Positions 26,474 to 35,800 of a stretch of 43,833 bases of DNA are shown here, piece after piece. The position numbers were made by a program, and so were the translations under genes. The notes below the pieces were generated by a model. It did not search any database and was not told the origin of the DNA. It saw only the letters and a program-made list of their open reading frames with translations. The first letter of the stretch is position 1. Every line of letters begins with the position of its first letter. Source of the DNA: Geomonas paludis (GTDB lineage: Bacteria; Desulfobacterota; Desulfuromonadia; Geobacterales; Geobacteraceae); assembly GCF_014193585.1 (NCBI RefSeq), contig NZ_BLXY01000019.1, positions 1 through 43,833 on the forward strand. Direction: 5' to 3'.

Positions 26474-27781
26474 TTGATAGAAGCCTTCCAGAACATTTTC
26501 AAGATCCCCGAGCTTAAAAAGAAGGTTCTCTTTTCGCTGGCCATGCTGGCCGTCTACCGGGTAGGGTGTCACATCCCTACTCCGGGCATCGACGCCCAGG
26601 CCCTCGCGCAGTTCTTCAAGGCTGCCCAGGGCACGCTGCTCGGTATGTTCGACATGTTTTCTGGCGGGGCTCTCGAGAAGCTCACCGTCTTCGCCCTCGG
26701 CATCATGCCGTACATCTCCTCCTCCATCATCTTCCAGCTGCTGACCGTGGTGGTTCCGGCCATCGAGAAACTCTCCAAGGAGGGTGACGCCGGCAGGAAG
26801 AAGATCATCCAGTACACCCGCTACGGCACCGTGGTGCTGTCGGTGGTGCAGTCCTTCGGCATCTCCATCGGCCTCGAAGCGATGCGCGGACCGGCCGGCG
26901 AGCTGGTGGTTCCGAACCCGGGCTGGAGCTTCCGCCTGATGACGGTGATCACGCTGACCGCGGGCACCGCCTTCATCATGTGGCTGGGTGAACAGATGTC
27001 CGAGAAGGGGATCGGCAACGGCATCTCCCTGATCATCTTCGCCGGCATAGTGGCCCGCATCCCGAACGCGATCGGCAACAGCTTCCGTCTCATCAAGACG
27101 GGCGAACTCTCCCTGTTCGTGCTGCTGCTGGTGATCGCCGTGATGTTCCTGGTCATCGCCGCCGTGGTCTTCATGGAGCGCGGCCAGCGCAGGATCCCGA
27201 TCCACTACGCCAAGCGCGTGGTGGGGCTGAAGACGGTCGGTGCGCAGAGCTCGCACCTGCCCCTCAAGGTGAACATGGCCGGGGTCATCCCGCCGATCTT
27301 CGCCTCGTCGATCATCATGTTCCCGGCCACGGTCGGCAACTTCATCGACGTCCCCTGGGTGCAGGCGGCATCGAAGCAGCTGGCTCCCGGAAAGTTGCTC
27401 TACGAGATTTTATTTGTTGCCTTTATCGTCTTTTTTTGCTATTTCTACACGGCTGTGACTTTCAACCCGGTTGACGTCGCCGACAACGTGAAGAAGCAGG
27501 GTGGTTACGTGCCCGGGATCCGTCCCGGCAAGGAAACCTCCGACTTCCTCGACGCGGTGCTCACCAAGCTGACCTTCGCGGGTGCGATTTACATCTCCGC
27601 GGTCTGTGTGCTCCCCTCGATCCTGATCGGGAAGTTTAATCTTCCCTTCTACTTCGGCGGCACGTCGTTGCTGATCGCGGTCGGTGTCGGCATGGACACC
27701 CTGGCCCAGATCGAGGCGCACCTGATTACGCGCAGCTACGAAGGGTTCATGAAAGGCGTTCGCATCCAGGGTAGAAAATAG
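26474..27781 (+). CDS. secY: Preprotein translocase subunit SecY
   Basis: SecY is the channel of the SecYEG translocon in the inner membrane. The 435-residue protein begins IEAFQNIFKIPELKKKVLFS after the initiator. It has the plug/first-loop region (PTPGIDAQALAQF), many hydrophobic segments consistent with the family's ten helices, and the cytosolic loop QGGYVPGIRPGKET that contacts SecA and ribosomes. The TTG at 26474 was chosen because longer in-frame starts fall inside rplO; GAGGAG lies nine bases upstream. A T-rich patch at about 27405-27440 encodes a Phe-rich helix. adk follows after 9 bp. Confidence 0.98.
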   Translation: MIEAFQNIFKIPELKKKVLFSLAMLAVYRVGCHIPTPGIDAQALAQFFKAAQGTLLGMFDMFSGGALEKLTVFALGIMPYISSSIIFQLLTVVVPAIEKLSKEGDAGRKKIIQYTRYGTVVLSVVQSFGISIGLEAMRGPAGELVVPNPGWSFRLMTVITLTAGTAFIMWLGEQMSEKGIGNGISLIIFAGIVARIPNAIGNSFRLIKTGELSLFVLLLVIAVMFLVIAAVVFMERGQRRIPIHYAKRVVGLKTVGAQSSHLPLKVNMAGVIPPIFASSIIMFPATVGNFIDVPWVQAASKQLAPGKLLYEILFVAFIVFFCYFYTAVTFNPVDVADNVKKQGGYVPGIRPGKETSDFLDAVLTKLTFAGAIYISAVCVLPSILIGKFNLPFYFGGTSLLIAVGVGMDTLAQIEAHLITRSYEGFMKGVRIQGRK

Positions 27782-27790
27782 GAGGCCCCG

Positions 27791-28441
27791 ATGAACCTCA
27801 TCCTCCTTGGACCCCCGGGCGTAGGCAAGGGGACCCAGGCGAAACTCCTCATAGACAGGTTTGGTATCCCGCAGATATCGACAGGCGATATACTGCGGGC
27901 TGCCGTTAAAGAGCTCACCCCGATGGGGATCAAGGCCAAGGGGTTTATGGACTCCGGCGCGCTGGTTCCCGACGAGGTCGTCATAGGCATCGTGGAAGAG
28001 CGTCTGGCGCAGCCGGACTGCCAGAAGGGGTTCATCCTGGATGGTTTCCCGCGCACCGTGCCCCAGGCCGACGCGCTCTCCCAGGTGCTCACCGGCATTG
28101 GCAAGAAGATCGACCACGTGGTTTCTCTTTCCGTGGACAAGGACGAGCTTCTGAAGCGTCTCACCGGCAGGCGCGCCTGCTCGAAATGCGGCGCCGGCTA
28201 CCACGTCGACTTCGCACCGTCCAAGGTTGCAGGTATCTGCGACGCCTGCGGCGGTGAGCTGTTCCAGCGCGAGGACGACAAGGAAGAGACCATCCTGAAC
28301 CGGCTCGCGGTGTACGAGGCGCAGACCTCGCCGCTCATCTCCTACTACCAGGGTGCCGGGCTGCTCCGTTCGGTCAACGGTCTCGGGAGCGTGGAAGGGA
28401 TCCAGGCCGAGATCGTCGCCATCCTGCAGGGCGCGCAGTGA
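27791..28441 (+). CDS. adk: Adenylate kinase, zinc-LID type
   Basis: This cytosolic enzyme interconverts ATP plus AMP and two ADP. The 216-residue protein has the P-loop GPPGVGKGT (residues 7-15), the AMP-binding region STGDILR (30-36) and the FPRT motif (86-89). The long LID carries four cysteines (C130, C133, C150, C153) expected to bind zinc. An AGGAGG site precedes the ATG. Its stop overlaps the map start (GTGA). Placement between secY and map is widespread. Confidence 0.98.
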   Translation: MNLILLGPPGVGKGTQAKLLIDRFGIPQISTGDILRAAVKELTPMGIKAKGFMDSGALVPDEVVIGIVEERLAQPDCQKGFILDGFPRTVPQADALSQVLTGIGKKIDHVVSLSVDKDELLKRLTGRRACSKCGAGYHVDFAPSKVAGICDACGGELFQREDDKEETILNRLAVYEAQTSPLISYYQGAGLLRSVNGLGSVEGIQAEIVAILQGAQ

Positions 28442-29184
28442 TAGTACTCAAATCCCGGGCCGAGATCGAGAAGATGGCGGCCGCCGGCAGGATGGTCGCC
28501 GAGATACTCGCCGGCCTGAGAGAGATGGTCGCTCCGGGGGTAACCCTGGCACAGCTGGACGCATATGCCGAGAGGGAAACGCTGAAGAGGAAGGCGAAGC
28601 CAGCCTTCAAGGGTTACAGCGGCTTCCCCTTTTCGCTTTGTTGCTCGGTGAACGAGCAGGTGGTACACGGCTTCGCCACGCAGCGCGCCCTGGTCGAAGG
28701 GGACATCGTCAGCCTCGACTTCGGCGTCCTGCACAACGGGTTCTACGGCGACTCCGCCATCACGGTTCCCGTTGGCCTGGTCTCCGAGACCGCGGCCAGG
28801 CTGATCAAGGCCACCGAAGAGTCTCTCTACCGCGCCATCGATGTTGCCGACACCGCGCACCGGCTGTCGGACATCGCCCACGCGGTCCAGTCTCACGTCG
28901 AGGCGCGCGGCTTCTCGGTAGTGCGCGACTTCGTGGGGCACGGCATCGGCAAAGAGCTGCACGAGGGACCCCAGATCCCGAACTTCGGCGCCCCGGGCAA
29001 GGGCCCCAAGCTGAAAAGCGGCATGGTGCTCGCCATCGAGCCGATGATCAACGAGAAGGGGTACGACGTGAAGGTGCTGGAGGACGGCTGGACGGCGGTT
29101 ACCGTCGACGGCGGACTCTCGGCGCACTTCGAGCACACGGTAGCAATAACGGATAACGGTCCGCTGATACTTACGAAAATCTAG
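28438..29184 (+). CDS. map: Methionine aminopeptidase, type I
   Basis: The enzyme removes the N-terminal methionine from new proteins when the second residue is small. The 248-residue product has the five metal ligands of the pita-bread fold: D94, D105, H168, E201 and E232, with H77 and H175 at the substrate site. It has no long N-terminal extension, which marks it as type I. The GTG start overlaps the adk stop by four bases. rpmJ follows after 32 bp, with no room for infA. Confidence 0.98.
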   Translation: MIVLKSRAEIEKMAAAGRMVAEILAGLREMVAPGVTLAQLDAYAERETLKRKAKPAFKGYSGFPFSLCCSVNEQVVHGFATQRALVEGDIVSLDFGVLHNGFYGDSAITVPVGLVSETAARLIKATEESLYRAIDVADTAHRLSDIAHAVQSHVEARGFSVVRDFVGHGIGKELHEGPQIPNFGAPGKGPKLKSGMVLAIEPMINEKGYDVKVLEDGWTAVTVDGGLSAHFEHTVAITDNGPLILTKI

Positions 29185-29216
29185 ATTGGCAAAACGTCTT
29201 CAAAAGGAAGTGAACT

Positions 29217-29330
29217 ATGAAGGTTCGGGCATCGGTTAAGAAGATCTGTGTAAAGTGCAAGATTGTCAAGCGCAAGGGCATAGTCCGCGTCATCTGCGAG
29301 ACCCCCAAGCATTCACAGAGACAGGGCTAA
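29217..29330 (+). CDS. rpmJ: 50S ribosomal protein L36, zinc type
   Basis: This is the smallest ribosomal protein, 37 residues ([20 protein letters not shown]...HSQRQG). The zinc ligands C11, C14, C27 and H32 mark the C+ form. The AAAAGGAAG site precedes the ATG. It heads the alpha-operon group rpmJ-rpsM-rpsK-rpsD-rpoA-rplQ. It was found by reading the gap between map and rpsM. Confidence 0.96.
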   Translation: MKVRASVKKICVKCKIVKRKGIVRVICETPKHSQRQG

Positions 29331-29345
29331 TAGGAGGAGCTGGCA

Positions 29346-29714
29346 TTGGCACGTATCGCAGGGGTAGATTTACCCAGGAATAAGAGAATAGAGATCGCAC
29401 TGACCTACATCTACGGCATCGGCAGGTCTCTCTCCCAGGAAATTCTTACGGCAACCGGCGTGGACATGAACACCCGTTGCGACAACCTGACCGAGGCGGA
29501 AGTCTCGAAGATCAGGGAGTATATCGATAAGAACGTGAAGGTCGAAGGCGACCTGCGCCGCGACATCTCCATGAGCATCAAGCGCCTCATGGATCTCGGC
29601 TGCTACCGTGGTCTTCGTCACAGGAAAGGTCTTCCCTGCCGCGGGCAGCGTACCAAGACCAATGCACGCACCAGGAAAGGGCCGGCTCGTACGGTCGCTG
29701 GCAAGAAGAAATAA
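29346..29714 (+). CDS. rpsM: 30S ribosomal protein S13
   Basis: S13 contacts the large subunit and P-site tRNA from the small-subunit head. The 122-residue product begins [23 protein letters not shown] after the initiator. It has the C-terminal basic tail [19 protein letters not shown]...[12 protein letters not shown]. The start is TTG at 29346, after TAGGAGGAG. rpsK follows after 15 bp. Confidence 0.97.
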   Translation: MARIAGVDLPRNKRIEIALTYIYGIGRSLSQEILTATGVDMNTRCDNLTEAEVSKIREYIDKNVKVEGDLRRDISMSIKRLMDLGCYRGLRHRKGLPCRGQRTKTNARTRKGPARTVAGKKK

Positions 29715-29729
29715 GATTCTGGAGGGATA

Positions 29730-30125
29730 ATGGCGAGCCCGGCTAAGAAGGTCGTTAAGAAGAAAAAAGAGAGAAAGAATATTCCCACTGGCGTGGCGCA
29801 CATCCAGGCTACGTTCAACAATACCATGATCACCATCACCGACCCGGTCGGTAACGTGGTTGCCTGGTGCACCTCCGGTGCCAAGGGCTTCAAGGGCTCC
29901 AGGAAGAGCACCCCGTTCGCAGCCCAGATGGCTGCCGAGGATGCCGCCAAGAAGGCCCAGGAGCACGGCATGCGCACCATCGAAGTGTACGTGAAGGGCC
30001 CCGGCTCCGGCCGCGAGTCCGCGCTGCGCGCACTGCAGGCTGCCGGCTTCGCCGTCAGCTTCATCCGCGACGTAACGCCGATTCCGCACAACGGCTGCCG
30101 TCCCCCGAAGAGAAGAAGAGTCTAG
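29730..30125 (+). CDS. rpsK: 30S ribosomal protein S11
   Basis: S11 lies on the platform near the E site. The 131-residue product has a lysine-rich N-terminus, then [24 protein letters not shown]. The conserved C-terminal segment is [31 protein letters not shown] site precedes the ATG. rpsD begins 59 bp downstream. Confidence 0.98.
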   Translation: MASPAKKVVKKKKERKNIPTGVAHIQATFNNTMITITDPVGNVVAWCTSGAKGFKGSRKSTPFAAQMAAEDAAKKAQEHGMRTIEVYVKGPGSGRESALRALQAAGFAVSFIRDVTPIPHNGCRPPKRRRV

Positions 30126-30184
30126 GACCGTATCGACGGACCTGGCGTTACGGAACTATCAGTTAGGATCATAGGAGGTCTTCA

Positions 30185-30811
30185 TTGGCTAGGTATACAG
30201 GGCCCTCATGCAGGCTGTGCAGGCGCGAAGGATCGGAACTTTTTCTTAAAGGCGAGCGTTGCTACACCGACAAATGCGCCATCAAGAGAAGGAGCTATCC
30301 GCCGGGACAGCACGGGCAGGGTCGCATAAAAGTTTCTGATTACGGTGTTCAGCTGCGCGAAAAACAGAAGGTACGTCGTATCTACGGCATCCTCGAGAAC
30401 CAGTTCCGCGGGTACTTCGAGACCGCAGACCGGATGAAAGGTGTGACCGGCGAAAACCTCCTCTTCCTCCTGGAGAGAAGGCTCGACAACGTCGTCTACC
30501 GTCTCGGTTTCGCCGCTTCGCGCGACGAGGCACGTCAGCTGGTACGTCACAGCCACTTCACCCTGAACGGGCGTAAGGCTAACATCCCCTCCATCCAGGT
30601 GAAGGCGGGCGATGTGATCCAGCTGCGTGAGAAGAGCCGCAAGATCGCTGTCATCACCGAGTCCCTCGAGGCCGTGGTTCGCCGCGGTATCCCGCAGTGG
30701 CTCGAGCTGGACAAGGACGCCTTCAAAGGCACCGTCAAGACCAGCCCGGTGCGCGAAGACATCACCATGCCGATTCAGGAGCAGTTGATCGTCGAGCTCT
30801 ACTCCAAGTAA
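30185..30811 (+). CDS. rpsD: 30S ribosomal protein S4, zinc type
   Basis: S4 nucleates 16S rRNA 5'-domain assembly and, in E. coli, represses the alpha operon. The 208-residue protein has an N-terminal four-cysteine cluster (C9, C12, C26, C31), which is the zinc-binding form. The S4 RNA-binding domain is [20 protein letters not shown] through [11 protein letters not shown]. The TTG start at 30185 follows ATAGGAGGTC. rpoA follows after 33 bp. Confidence 0.97.
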   Translation: MARYTGPSCRLCRREGSELFLKGERCYTDKCAIKRRSYPPGQHGQGRIKVSDYGVQLREKQKVRRIYGILENQFRGYFETADRMKGVTGENLLFLLERRLDNVVYRLGFAASRDEARQLVRHSHFTLNGRKANIPSIQVKAGDVIQLREKSRKIAVITESLEAVVRRGIPQWLELDKDAFKGTVKTSPVREDITMPIQEQLIVELYSK

Positions 30812-30844
30812 AGGCTGACCAACAACCGATACAGGGGGATCTAA

Positions 30845-31864
30845 ATGTATAGAAATTGGCGCGATCTGATCAGGCCGAAGAAGCTTCAGGTTGAGACAGA
30901 ATCGCTGACTAATACATACGGCAAGTTCTACGCCGAGCCTTTCGAAAGGGGGTTCGGTACCACCCTGGGAACGGGGCTGCGTAGGGTCCTCATCTCCAGC
31001 CTGCAGGGGGCGGCCATCGTCTCCGTCAAGGCCAAGGGCGTGCTGCACGAATTCTCCGCTGTCCCGGGCGTTACCGAGGACATGACGGATATCATCCTCA
31101 ACCTGAAAGGGGTGCGCCTCAAGGTGCACGGCAACGAGTCCCGGATGATCCGGATCGTGCAGAAGGGTGAAGGGGTGGTCAAGGCGAAGGATATCATCAC
31201 CGACAACAACGTCGAGATCCTGAACCCGGAACATCACATCGCAACCTGCTCCAAGGACGCCAACCTGGAGATGGACCTCATGGTGAAAGTCGGCAAGGGT
31301 TACGTCCCGGCTGACCGCAACCGTGACGAGAAGGCACCGGTCGGGACCATCCCGATCGACGCGATCTTCTCCCCGATTCACAAGGTGAACTTCACCGTCA
31401 CCAACGCTCGTGTAGGTCAGATCACCGACTACGACAAGCTTACTATCGAAGTCTGGACCGACGGCAGCGTGAAACCGCAGGACGCGGTGGCCTACGCTTC
31501 CAAGATCCTCAAGGACCAGCTCTCCATCTTCATCAACTTCGACGAAGACGTGGAGCCCCAGGAGGAGGCGGAGCCGGAAGAGGAGCGCGAGCGCTTCAAC
31601 GAGAACCTCTACCGCTCGGTCGACGAGCTGGAGCTCTCGGTTCGCTCCGCCAACTGCCTGAAGAACGCCGGCATCAAGCTGATCGGCGAGCTGGTCTCCA
31701 GGACCGAGGCAGAGATGCTGAAGACCCAGAACTTCGGCAGGAAATCGCTGAACGAAATCAAGGACATCCTGGTCGACATGGGCCTCACCCTCGGCATGAA
31801 ACTGGAAAACTTCCCGGATCCCGAGATCATGAGGCGTCTGCGCGGCGAGCAGAAAGAAGAATAG
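30845..31864 (+). CDS. rpoA: DNA-directed RNA polymerase subunit alpha
   Basis: The alpha dimer is the scaffold for beta and beta' assembly. Its C-terminal domain binds UP elements and activators. The 339-residue product has the N-terminal dimer domain ([20 protein letters not shown]), an acidic linker (about residues 239-252), and a C-terminal domain with [20 protein letters not shown]. The strong UP-like AT tracts at the rRNA promoters in this window are the kind of site that domain recognises. Confidence 0.99.
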   Translation: MYRNWRDLIRPKKLQVETESLTNTYGKFYAEPFERGFGTTLGTGLRRVLISSLQGAAIVSVKAKGVLHEFSAVPGVTEDMTDIILNLKGVRLKVHGNESRMIRIVQKGEGVVKAKDIITDNNVEILNPEHHIATCSKDANLEMDLMVKVGKGYVPADRNRDEKAPVGTIPIDAIFSPIHKVNFTVTNARVGQITDYDKLTIEVWTDGSVKPQDAVAYASKILKDQLSIFINFDEDVEPQEEAEPEEERERFNENLYRSVDELELSVRSANCLKNAGIKLIGELVSRTEAEMLKTQNFGRKSLNEIKDILVDMGLTLGMKLENFPDPEIMRRLRGEQKEE

Positions 31865-31906
31865 TCCATACGACTTCATTTATAGATCGAAAGGAAGTGA
31901 AAAGAT

Positions 31907-32440
31907 ATGCGTCACAACAGCGCGGGTAGAAGATTAGGTAGGACCACAAGCCATAGGATCGCTATGTTCAGGAACATGGTGACTTCCTTTCTCCAGCACG
32001 AAAAGATCACCACGACCGATGCCAAGGCAAAAGAGCTTCGCTCCATCGCCGAGAAGATGATCACCCTGGGCAAGAAGGGCGACCTTCACGCCACCAGGCA
32101 GGCAGCGGCCTACATCCGCGACAAGAAAGTCGTGACCAAGCTTTTCACCGAGATCGCACCGCGTTACGCAGAGCGTCCCGGCGGCTACACCAGGATCATC
32201 AAGCTCGGCATTCGCCCGGGCGACACCGCTCCGGTGTCCGTGATCGAGCTGGTTGAAGCTGAAATGACTCCGAAGAAAGCCGCCAAGCCGGCTGCCAAGG
32301 CTCCCAAAGCCGCCAAAGCTCCGAAGGCTGCTCCGGCAGTCGAGGCAGCTCCGGCTGCTGAAGAAGCCGCGGTTGTGGAAGAGGCACCGGTAGCAGAAGC
32401 ACCGGCAGCCGAGGCCACCGAGGAGAAGACCGAGGCGTAA
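31907..32440 (+). CDS. rplQ: 50S ribosomal protein L17 with a long C-terminal extension
   Basis: L17 lies near the tunnel exit. The first ~117 residues are a normal L17 ([24 protein letters not shown]...[19 protein letters not shown]). A further ~60-residue tail is built of Ala, Pro and Lys repeats ([16 protein letters not shown]) and then Ala/Glu-rich segments ending EEKTEA. The tail is low in complexity and probably disordered. An AAAGGAAGTG site precedes the ATG. The gene ends the ribosomal cluster, and a strong terminator follows 23 bp after the stop. Confidence 0.97.
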   Translation: MRHNSAGRRLGRTTSHRIAMFRNMVTSFLQHEKITTTDAKAKELRSIAEKMITLGKKGDLHATRQAAAYIRDKKVVTKLFTEIAPRYAERPGGYTRIIKLGIRPGDTAPVSVIELVEAEMTPKKAAKPAAKAPKAAKAPKAAPAVEAAPAAEEAAVVEEAPVAEAPAAEATEEKTEA

Positions 32441-32462
32441 TTGCTTCCGGTTGCAAAGAATG

Positions 32463-32496
32463 AAAAAGGGACACGGAAAACCGTGTCCCTTTTTTT
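32463..32496 (+). terminator. Intrinsic terminator of the ribosomal cluster
   Basis: GGGACACGG pairs perfectly with CCGTGTCCC around an AAAA loop. Five A residues lie upstream and seven T residues directly downstream, so the stem can extend by A-T pairs and would also work on the - strand. It is the clearest terminator in the window. Confidence 0.95.
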
Positions 32497-32520
32497 GTTC
32501 GCGCTTGGGCCATCGCCTCC

Positions 32521-32784
32521 GCCCACTCCTCCGCCCACTCCTCCGCCCACTCCTCCGCCCACTCCTCCGCCCACTCCTCCGCCCACTCCTCCGCCCACTC
32601 CTCCGCCCACTCCTCCGCTCACTCCTCCGCTCACTCCTCCGTCCACTCCTCTGTCCACTCCTCTGTCCACTCCTCTGTCCACTCCTCTGTCCACTCCTCT
32701 GTCCACTCCTCTGTCCACTCCTCTGTCCACTCCGTTGTCCACTCCGTTGTCCACTCCGTTGTCCACTCCGTTGTCCACTCCGTT
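32521..32784 (+). repeat. 12-bp tandem repeat, 22 copies, in four homogeneous blocks
   Basis: Exact 12-bp units run without a break from 32521 to 32784. The order is GCCCACTCCTCC x8, GCTCACTCCTCC x2, GTCCACTCCTCT x7, GTCCACTCCGTT x5. The + strand is very rich in C and T, with about one to two G per unit. The unit length is a multiple of three, so several frames on both strands stay open, giving low-complexity peptides (TPPP, LLRP, GGVG, EEWT). I do not regard these as genes. The array fills most of the 422-bp gap between rplQ and smc. Confidence 0.98.
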
Positions 32785-32823
32785 GTCCGAGCCCCAGCGT
32801 CCCCGTCCCACCCGCCTTTCCCC

Positions 32824-32853
32824 TTTACATTAAAACCCCCTCTCTGATAAGAT
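32824..32853 (+). promoter_or_regulatory. Probable smc promoter with extended -10
   Basis: TTTACA (32824-32829) is followed by an 18-bp spacer and TAAGAT (32848-32853), with TG two bases before the -10 (TGATAAGAT). Transcription would start near 32860, only a few bases before the smc ATG at 32863. Confidence 0.55.
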
Positions 32854-32862
32854 GCGCTGCTC

Positions 32863-35800
32863 ATGAAAATCAAAAGACTCGAAATCCACGGATTCAAATC
32901 CTTTCAAGATAAGGCCGTTCTGGACTTCAACCAGCCCATCACCGGCGTGGTTGGTCCCAACGGTTGCGGCAAGTCCAACGTGGTCGACGCGATCCGCTGG
33001 GTCATGGGGGAGCAGTCCGCCAAAAACCTGCGCGGCAAGTCGATGGAAGACATCATCTTCAACGGCACCGAGTTCCGCAAACCTTTGGGCATGGCTGAAG
33101 TTTCCCTCTTCTTCTCCACCGAGGACGGCCGCGTCCCCGCGAAATACCTCAACTTCTCCGAGATCCAGGTCACCCGCCGCCTCTACCGTGACGGCGAGAG
33201 CGATTACCTTCTGAACAAGACCCCCTGCCGTCTGCTCGACATCGCCGAGCTGTTCATGGATACCGGCATCGGCGCCAAGGCCTACTCGATCATCGAGCAG
33301 GGCAAGATCGGCATGATCCTGCACGCCAAGCCCGAGGAGCGCCGCTTCCTGATCGAGGAGGCCGCCGGGGTCACCAAGTTCAAGGCGCGCAAGGTCGTCG
33401 CCATGAAGAAGATGGAGGCGACCCGCCAGAACCTCCTGCGCATCGGCGACATCATCTCCGAGATCAAACGGCAGATGAACGGCCTGCAGCGCCAGGCCAA
33501 GAAGGCGGAGCGCTTCCGCGAAGTCAGGCAGGAGCTCAAGGAGATCGAACTCCTCTTCGCCGCCAAGGGATACGCGGGGGTAGAGAAAGAGCGCAACGGC
33601 CTGGAACGCGAGATCACGGAGCTCGAGTCGAAGCTCGTGGACGTGACCGCGAAGCTCAACGATGCCGAACTCTCCGTCGAGGAGAAGCGGCTTGCCCTGT
33701 TGGAGACCGAGCGCCAGCTCACCGCCGCCCAGGAAGAGATCTTCCGCTGGAAGAGCGAACTGCAGGGGGGAGAAAACCGCCTCGAATTCCAGCGCAAGGA
33801 ACTGGTCAACCTGGAGCGCCACGGCGCCCGTTTCGAGGAGGAACTCCAGGGACTGCGCGACCAGTTGGCGAACTCTGAGAAAGAGATCGGGACCCTGCAG
33901 GCACAGCGCGTCTCGCTGCAAGAAGACCTGGCCCGCGAGAGCGAATCGCTCGAATACCGCGAGTCGCTCCTGGAGGAAATGGCTGCCGGCGAGGCAGGCG
34001 TAACCCGCGAACTGGACGAGACCAGGCGCGCCATGTTCGCCGCCCTATCCGAGGGGGCGCAGGCCGCCAACCAGCACGCCGCCGCGCAGAAACGGCTGGC
34101 CGGCCTCGCCGATCGGCTGCAGGCCAGCCAGAGAGAGCGTGTCCTCTTGGGTGAGCGGCTTTTCGAGGCCAACGCCAAGGTGGATGCCCTCAAGCAGGAG
34201 CGCGAGCAGTTAGCCCGGGACAAGGCGCTGGCGGACGAAGAGTTGACCATGGCAGGGAGCCGTGAAGCCGAGCTGAAGCAGGCGCAGGAGGCCGGCGACA
34301 AGCTGCTGCAGCAGCGCCGCGACCAGCTGTCGGCCGCCGCATCCCGCCTGAAGTCGCTCCAGGAGTTGGAGGCGCAGTTCGCCGGGTACGGCCAGGGCGT
34401 GCGCAACCTGCTCCTCGCCGAGCCTTTCAAAAACGCCTCCCTCACCATGATCGCGGATGCACTCGAGGTGGAGGAGGAATTCGAGGTGGCCCTGGAGGCC
34501 GTCCTCGGTGACCGCTTGCAGTACCTGCTCTGCGAATCTTCCGCCACCGCGCTGGACGCCGTTGCCCATCTCAAGGGGAGCGCCGGCGGCCGCTGCAGCT
34601 TCGTGACCGCGCCCCCCTGGCGCCAGCAGGCCAAGGAGATCCCGCCGGGGGCAGCTCCGCTTTGGGAGCGGGTCACCGTGCCCAAACAGCACGCCCATCT
34701 GGTCGAGCCGCTTCTTGCCGGCGCCTACTTGGCCCGCGACCTCAATCACGCGCTTGACCTTGCCGCGTCCTTCCCAGCCTCCACCTTCGTCACCCTGGAA
34801 GGCGATCTGGCTCATGGTGGCGGTATCGTCAATGGTGGTTCGGCCGAGCCCGCCCAGCAGGGGATCATCCACAAAAAGCGGGAGATCAAGTCGCTGGGAG
34901 CCGAGGTCGAGCGTCTCGAAGCCGAGGTGCAGGAACTGGCCGATAAGCGCGAGAAGAGGAGAGGGGACATCGCCGAGGCAGAGGCGCACCGCGTGGAGCT
35001 GCGCCAGACCCTGCATCGCCTCGACATCCGGATCGTGAACGCGGACAAGGACCTGCAGACTGCGCTGTCCGAGTGTCGCCGTATCGAGGAGAATGGTGCC
35101 GTCCGCGAGGCCGAGGAAGAGCAGTTGGCCGAGGAACAGGCCCTGGTCTCCGGCGAGTTGGCCCAGGCCGATGTAAAAAGGGCCCAGGCCGAGGAGCGCA
35201 AGGCGGCCCTGGAAAAGACCGTTGAAGCACTGCAAGGGCGCCTGGAGGGATCCCGCTTCGAAATGGAAGAGGCGCGCGAGATGGTCACCTCAATGAAGGT
35301 GCGTGTCGCTGCGCTCAGGGAGAAAGGGGAGTCCACCGAGCGTGCGCTGCGCCGCGTCGAAGGGCTCTGCACCGACCTCGCCAACCGCATCGCCTCCCGC
35401 ACCAGGGAGCTCGAAGGTTCCGGCGACGAGCGTACCCGGCTCTTGGCCGCCATTGCGGAAGGGGAAGAGGCGCTGCGCGCAGTGGTCAAGCAGCAGCTGG
35501 CCAGCGAGCAGGCCCTCTTGCAGGTGAAGGATCGGTACGAGACCGAAGCCGCCAAGGTGCAGGAGGAAGAGGCGCTGCTGAAAGGCATGCGTGCTGATGC
35601 CGTCACCGTGAGGGAACAGCTGAACGCCAAAAGTCTCCGTCTCACCGAGGTGAGCATGCGGCTTGCCCACCTGGAGGAAACCCTCAAGGAAAAGCACCGC
35701 ATGGAGATCGCCGACGCGCTGCTCAACTACTCCAAGGTGGAGTGGGACGAGGTTGAAAGTACCAAGCGCCAGGCCGAGCTGCAGAAGACCATCAACGAGA

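Noticed and set aside
32521..32784. CRISPR array
   Set aside because: The units are 12 bp and directly joined with no spacers, and no cas gene is present.
32185..32912. Open frames across the 12-bp array giving TPPP, LLRP, GGVG and EEWT peptides
   Set aside because: A 12-bp unit keeps frames open by arithmetic alone. The peptides are pure repeats, have no ribosome binding site, and run into rplQ or smc.
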